DNA of 64,000 nt. Origin: Caryophanales bacterium. GTDB lineage: Bacteria; Bacillota; Bacilli; CAJFEE01. The notes beneath the pieces are model-generated. The model was not told the DNA's origin. It made no database searches and saw only the letters and a program-made list of their open reading frames with translations. Shown piece by piece: positions 60,398 through 64,000 of the stretch. The translations under genes were made by a program, and so were the position numbers. Position 1 is the stretch's first letter, and each line of letters opens with the position of its first letter. The DNA lies in the NCBI GenBank assembly GCA_029256085.1, contig JAQSYP010000004.1, positions 1-64,000 on the forward strand, in the 5' to 3' direction.

Positions 60398-60601
60398 TTA
60401 ATATCCATAATCCCAATCAACTTGGTCTTCTTGCCATAAAACTCGTGTAACATAATTATAATTTTTCATTTCTTGCTTTAAAGAACAAGTGCATTTTACA
60501 CAACCACATTGCTTTCTAATTTCTTCATACACTGCCTTATCAATGTTCTCAAGAATTTTCACGCCATGCTCTCCTTGGAAAAGAATAGCAGTACCCTTCA
60601 T
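60398..60601 (-). CDS. Small Cys-rich protein of unknown function (67 aa)
   Basis: A 67-residue protein starting MKGTAILFQGEHGVKILENI. A CGCVKCTC cluster (about residues 32-39) suggests metal or redox binding, and the tail is acidic and aromatic (WQEDQVDWDYGY). There is no membrane segment. The ATG after GGGGAGA is chosen; the longer upstream frame is unsupported. It has its own terminator. No family recognised. Confidence 0.72.
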   Translation of the reverse strand: MKGTAILFQGEHGVKILENIDKAVYEEIRKQCGCVKCTCSLKQEMKNYNYVTRVLWQEDQVDWDYGY

Positions 60602-60780
60602 GAGTCTCGTCTCCCCTTTTTTGAACCGTTCATTTTTCAACCAGTATAATAATATACAAAAACTCATAAAATATCTACTGTTTTTTAAAAATTTAACTAA
60701 TATTTCATAAACAGAAAAATGTGGAAGGTTATTGTATTTTCAAGTATATGTACAATTTAGATTTAAAATGAAATGAATTA

Positions 60781-62289
60781 TTAATTTTTCTCTTTAATTT
60801 TACTTGTCGTTTCTAATTTATCTGTTCCCATAAATGAAACAGCAACAGCTGCAATAATTATTGCAAAAGCACCGAATTTATATATATCTGAAATTGAATC
60901 TGCTAAAGCTGCAACAATCTTTTCAAGCTGATCAGTAGGAATTACTTCTCGCATTTCCGGTGAAAAAAGTACACTTGGATCATTTGACTTATTATCAAAA
61001 TCAGGTAACTTCTCCTCGATTAGTCCTGAGAAGGTTTTAGTTTGAAAAGAGCCAAATATTGTAATACCGAGTGTCATCCCAAGTGATCTAAAGAATGACA
61101 TTGATGCATTAGCTGCACCTCTCTCTGAGATTTCAGTCTTATGCATACTTGTTAAACCTAATAAAGAGAAAGAAAACCCAACGCCTATTCCAGATAGTAT
61201 AATATATAATGTTAATATTGATTTAGGTGTATTTGTATCTATTGTTCCAAGGAGTGAGACACCAGTGATAAAAAAAACAATTGAAATTGACATTAAATTT
61301 CTAAATGAAATTTTACTTGCAAACTGCCCAGCAAACTGTGACCCTACAACAGAAGCTAACATCATTGGAGTCAAAATATGTCCAGCTGTTGTAGGACTAG
61401 CACCATATACACCTTGGACAAAAATTGGTATATAAACTGTTATTGTTACAAAAATGCCGCCGTATATAAGTCCTATTACTTGAGTAGATGCAAATAATCT
61501 TCTCTTAAACAAATAAAAAGGGATTATTGGATCAGATGCTTTCTTTTCTGCAAAAATAAATAGTATTAAACAAATAAGAAAAAGTCCAAGTAAGGTAACT
61601 ATTACTAATGAGTCCCAATCATACATTTTACCGCCAAGCTCCAAGGCAAACATTAAAGGGATAATAGCACCAAGTAATGTAATAATACCTAACCAGTCAA
61701 TTTTTTGCTGCTTGGGCTTTAACATCTCGTGATAGTTCCTAGTGATTAAGTACAATGATATTAAACCAAATGGAAGATTAATATAAAAAACCCATCTCCA
61801 ACCAATGAATTCTGTTATGTATGCTCCAAAAAAGGGACCAAAGACACTAGAAAGCCCAAATACGGCACCAAATAAGCCAGTCATTTTTCCTCTTTTTTCT
61901 GGAGGGAAAATATCATAAATAATTGTGAAAGCTATTGGAAGCAATGCACCACCACCAATACCTTGAATGGCTCTAAAGCTTGCCAATTGAACAATACTAT
62001 TAGCCATACCACAAAGTGCAGACCCCGTTAGAAATAAAATTAGGCCAATCATATAAAATCTTTTTCTTCCATACATATCAGATAGTTTGCCGAAAATTGG
62101 CATCCCAGCTAGTACAGCAATCATGTAAGCTGATGTTACCCAAATAAAATGTTCAAGACCTTTTAATTCAGAGACGATTGTCCCCATAGCAGTTGCTACA
62201 ATTGTATTATCCATAGCGGACATTAAAATTCCTAACAGTAGCCCCAAAACTACTAGCTTTATATTTCCTTGCTTATGCTCCACAAACAT
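60781..62289 (-). CDS. DHA2-family MFS multidrug efflux pump (14 TM)
   Basis: A 502-residue drug:proton antiporter of the EmrB/QacA subfamily with 14 membrane segments. Motif A is GKLSDMYGRKRFYMIG, motif C-like GLFGAVFGLSSVFGPFFGAYI, and the N-terminal LDxT motif is MSAMDNTIVATAMGTI. The substrate is unknown. The start may be the ATG at 62289, close behind AAGGAGTGA, or the GTG two codons later, which is better spaced. Monocistronic. Confidence 0.9.
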   Translation of the reverse strand: MFVEHKQGNIKLVVLGLLLGILMSAMDNTIVATAMGTIVSELKGLEHFIWVTSAYMIAVLAGMPIFGKLSDMYGRKRFYMIGLILFLTGSALCGMANSIVQLASFRAIQGIGGGALLPIAFTIIYDIFPPEKRGKMTGLFGAVFGLSSVFGPFFGAYITEFIGWRWVFYINLPFGLISLYLITRNYHEMLKPKQQKIDWLGIITLLGAIIPLMFALELGGKMYDWDSLVIVTLLGLFLICLILFIFAEKKASDPIIPFYLFKRRLFASTQVIGLIYGGIFVTITVYIPIFVQGVYGASPTTAGHILTPMMLASVVGSQFAGQFASKISFRNLMSISIVFFITGVSLLGTIDTNTPKSILTLYIILSGIGVGFSFSLLGLTSMHKTEISERGAANASMSFFRSLGMTLGITIFGSFQTKTFSGLIEEKLPDFDNKSNDPSVLFSPEMREVIPTDQLEKIVAALADSISDIYKFGAFAIIIAAVAVSFMGTDKLETTSKIKEKN

Positions 62290-62449
62290 TCACTCCTTAA
62301 TACGCATATTATAATTATAGACAATTACCAAATATATACAAATATTTGATTAATTAAGTAAAATAATTTTCGAATTAACTATTTATAAGAATTATAATTA
62401 ATTATTTGCATAGTATATCTTGAAAAAGACTCCTAGTGAGGTGTTAAAT

Positions 62450-62887
62450 ATGGACGGGTTAAATAGTTTAGAATGTATCGTGTATTGTAACTTTGGGACT
62501 CCAGGTGATTCTAAGACATTTGAATGTGATAATATGTGCGAGCTATTAATTCATCACGAAGTTATCTTGAAAATAGAATTAATAAATAAATCTAAAGATA
62601 ATTTAGAAGATATTTCGATTTCTCATATAAAGAGGGTGGGTGGTATTATTCCACAAGATTCTATATTAAATGATAAAGGTAAAGTTAAATATATTTACGA
62701 TAGCCTCAAATGGAAGCTCGAGCGCTTAAATATTGGTGAAAAGGCAGTTTTGACTTTTAAATATTTAATAGAAGATTGTACACCTTTCTCACTAACACCT
62801 TTAAAAGTATCATATGATTATTCGATTAATAATAAGTATTTTGGACCTTATGATTCAAATAAATTTAAAATTATTTGTAATCGATAA
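62450..62887 (+). CDS. DUF11-like (conserved repeat domain) protein
   Basis: A 145-residue beta-rich protein. VILKIELINKSKDNLEDISISHI, then WKLERLNIGEKAVLTFKYLIED follow the pattern of DUF11-type Ig-like repeats (tN.g...l.nV.v.D, W.lg.l..Ge..tlt). Those usually occur in large surface proteins; here a single copy stands alone without signal peptide. The ATG after GTGAGGTG is chosen over a TTG ten codons upstream. Function unknown. Confidence 0.68.
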   Translation: MDGLNSLECIVYCNFGTPGDSKTFECDNMCELLIHHEVILKIELINKSKDNLEDISISHIKRVGGIIPQDSILNDKGKVKYIYDSLKWKLERLNIGEKAVLTFKYLIEDCTPFSLTPLKVSYDYSINNKYFGPYDSNKFKIICNR

Positions 62888-62918
62888 TGTTCAGCCTTTA
62901 CACTTTCATATGAAATAA

Positions 62919-62946
62919 TGCACATAGAAAGTTTTCTATGTGCATT
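62919..62946. terminator. Bidirectional terminator
   Basis: TGCACATAGAAA-GT-TTTCTATGTGCA, a perfect 12-bp palindromic stem between convergent genes. Confidence 0.9.
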
Positions 62947-62953
62947 TAATAAT

Positions 62954-64000
62954 TTAATATTTTTGATTCTCTTTAATTTCAATTAGATAATCAATTAATT
63001 CCTGACTTGTAATTGGCTTACTGATAAAATACCCTTGTACGTAGTCACAATCTGTATTTTTAATCATTTTAAATTGTTCTCCAGATTCTACGCCCTCAGC
63101 TACTATTTTCATATTTAGTTTCTTTCCGAGAGTAATAATTTCCTCAAATATAATTTTTCCGAATTCACTATTTAAATTATCAACAAACAACTTATCTACT
63201 TTTAATGTACTTGCTTTAAATTGAAGTAAATATTTAAAAGAACTATATCCACTACCGAAATCATCAATACTCATTTTTATGCCTGAATCCTCTAGCTGTT
63301 TCATAGTCAGAACTAATCGCTCAGGATTTTGCATAGAAACTGTTTCGGTTATTTCAAAGTTTAAATGCTCTCCAGAGACATTCTCATTATTTAATATTTT
63401 TTTAACGCTATTTACAAAGTCTCTATTAGAAATCTGTTTATAGCTTAAGTTAATACATATAGTTAAATTAATGTCAGCGATTTCCTTGACTAGTTTTTGA
63501 AACTTACACGCCTCTTTTATTAACCAGTTACCGAGAGGTACTATGATCCCTGTTTGCTCAGCTAAGTCTATAAAATGGACTGGGTTTAACACACCTAGAG
63601 TGGGATGTAACCATCTAAGTAATACTTCAACACTCTCAATCTTTTGATTTTTTATATTATATATTGGTTGATAGACAAGAAAAAATTCTTTATTTAATAG
63701 TGCATTCTTAAAATCTTTATTTAAGTTATAGGTTGATGTTGGCAAATTATAGGATATATTATCAAAAAAGTTAATATAATCGAAGCCGTATTTTTTTGAA
63801 TTAGTACACGATGTTTCAGCTCGAAGAAGTAACTCTGTGTAATCATTTATTGTATCGTTTAATGCACATCCAATGTTAAAAAATAATTCTAATTTTACAC
63901 CGTTAATGTAATAAGGTTCTTTTAATTTGTCTAGTAAACGATTTAGTATTAGTTCAACTTCACCCTTATTTTTTACATCTACTAGAATTATCCCGAATTT
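62954..64000 (-). CDS. GGDEF-EAL protein (partial, 5' end outside window)
   Basis: The frame stays open to the right edge, giving 348 residues without a start. The first 85 residues are the C-terminal part of a GGDEF domain (LLLRAETSCTNSKKYGFDYINFF). Its catalytic loop is not visible. Residues about 95-345 are an EAL phosphodiesterase domain with EVLLR replacing EALLR, CINLSYKQ, EITETVS, IDDFGSGYSS, KVDKLFVDN, VAEGVES and YVQGYFISKP. Metal-binding and catalytic residues are present, so c-di-GMP hydrolysis is likely. The apparent internal start at 63745 is a TTG without a ribosome binding site and is not the gene start. Confidence 0.92.
   Translation of the reverse strand, partial: KFGIILVDVKNKGEVELILNRLLDKLKEPYYINGVKLELFFNIGCALNDTINDYTELLLRAETSCTNSKKYGFDYINFFDNISYNLPTSTYNLNKDFKNALLNKEFFLVYQPIYNIKNQKIESVEVLLRWLHPTLGVLNPVHFIDLAEQTGIIVPLGNWLIKEACKFQKLVKEIADINLTICINLSYKQISNRDFVNSVKKILNNENVSGEHLNFEITETVSMQNPERLVLTMKQLEDSGIKMSIDDFGSGYSSFKYLLQFKASTLKVDKLFVDNLNSEFGKIIFEEIITLGKKLNMKIVAEGVESGEQFKMIKNTDCDYVQGYFISKPITSQELIDYLIEIKENQKY

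Noticed and set aside
63700-63745. Start of the EAL protein at 63745
   Set aside because: It is a TTG without a ribosome binding site, and the frame continues open through a GGDEF C-terminus to the window edge.

Overview
The window is AT-rich chromosomal DNA from an aerobic, motile, endospore-forming Bacillaceae-type bacterium. This follows from an alpha/beta-type SASP, a gerA-type germination operon, a Spo0E-like protein, an orphan sporulation-type histidine kinase, a class IV PHA operon of the Bacillus megaterium type (phaP-phaQ / phaR-phaB-phaC), lutABC, motAB, a T-box leader and Bacillus-style AGGAGG ribosome binding sites. The genus cannot be fixed from the sequence alone. No rRNA, tRNA, CRISPR array, transposase or prophage was seen. 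Both ends cut genes: a secreted protein at position 1 and a GGDEF-EAL protein at position 64000.

Layout. 1-2.9 kb: a family of secreted CAP-domain proteins with duplicated 5' flanks, plus a small membrane protein. 3.1-5.5 kb: a Ktr-type K+ channel subunit, ferritin and an alpha/beta SASP. 5.5-9.0 kb: polyhydroxyalkanoate locus, with phaQ-phaP divergent from phaRBC. 9.0-9.5 kb: two tiny genes, the second resembling a gamma-type SASP. 9.5-18 kb: a B12-binding radical SAM protein, the lactate-utilisation operon lutABC, and a two-gene 2-oxoacid:ferredoxin oxidoreductase in which alpha+beta and gamma+ferredoxin-like parts are fused. 18-21.8 kb: a 21-bp tandem array, a hypothetical protein, a methyltransferase-glycerate kinase pair and a formate/nitrite transporter. 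21.9-25.7 kb: molybdenum cofactor operon moaA-moaB-moaE-moaD-moaC-moeB. 25.7-27.7 kb: T-box leader with a CGC (Arg) specifier and argS. 27.7-38 kb: mixed housekeeping and sensory genes, including a deacetylase-like protein, a Spo0E-like protein, a UreH-like transporter, a sensor kinase divergent from a MarR regulator, motAB, a YkvS-like protein, an MFS pump, a GNAT, an unknown winged-helix protein and deoD. 38-42.2 kb: germinant receptor operon A-C-D-B. 42.2-44 kb: DUF47-Pit phosphate transport behind a candidate Pho box. 44-52.7 kb: GNAT, secreted ComEC-like MBL protein, feoAB, chemoreceptor, diguanylate cyclase and a beta-hydroxyacid dehydrogenase. 52.7-57.4 kb: nifS divergent from nadB-nadC-nadA. 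57.7-64 kb: an orphan DUF669-like gene, a PatA-type aminotransferase, CorA, a Cys-rich mini-protein, a 14-TM MFS pump, a DUF11-like protein and the partial GGDEF-EAL protein.

How parts work together: the Moco genes would serve molybdoenzymes encoded elsewhere, with the neighbouring FNT channel a plausible partner. nifS sits beside nadBCA and probably builds the NadA Fe-S cluster. PHA storage, lactate use and sporulation genes describe a soil-type life cycle. The most unusual non-coding content is: (1) a dispersed ~105-bp repeat with three hairpins, present as two full inverted copies (5.1 and 50.2 kb) and two decayed copies, always beside gene ends; (2) an exact 21-bp x5 array at 18.17 kb that reads as heptads but has no start codon; (3) a second array of about 21 bp at 0.72-0.80 kb; (4) a four-hexamer Pho-box-like array upstream of DUF47-pit; (5) an argS T-box with no evident terminator.
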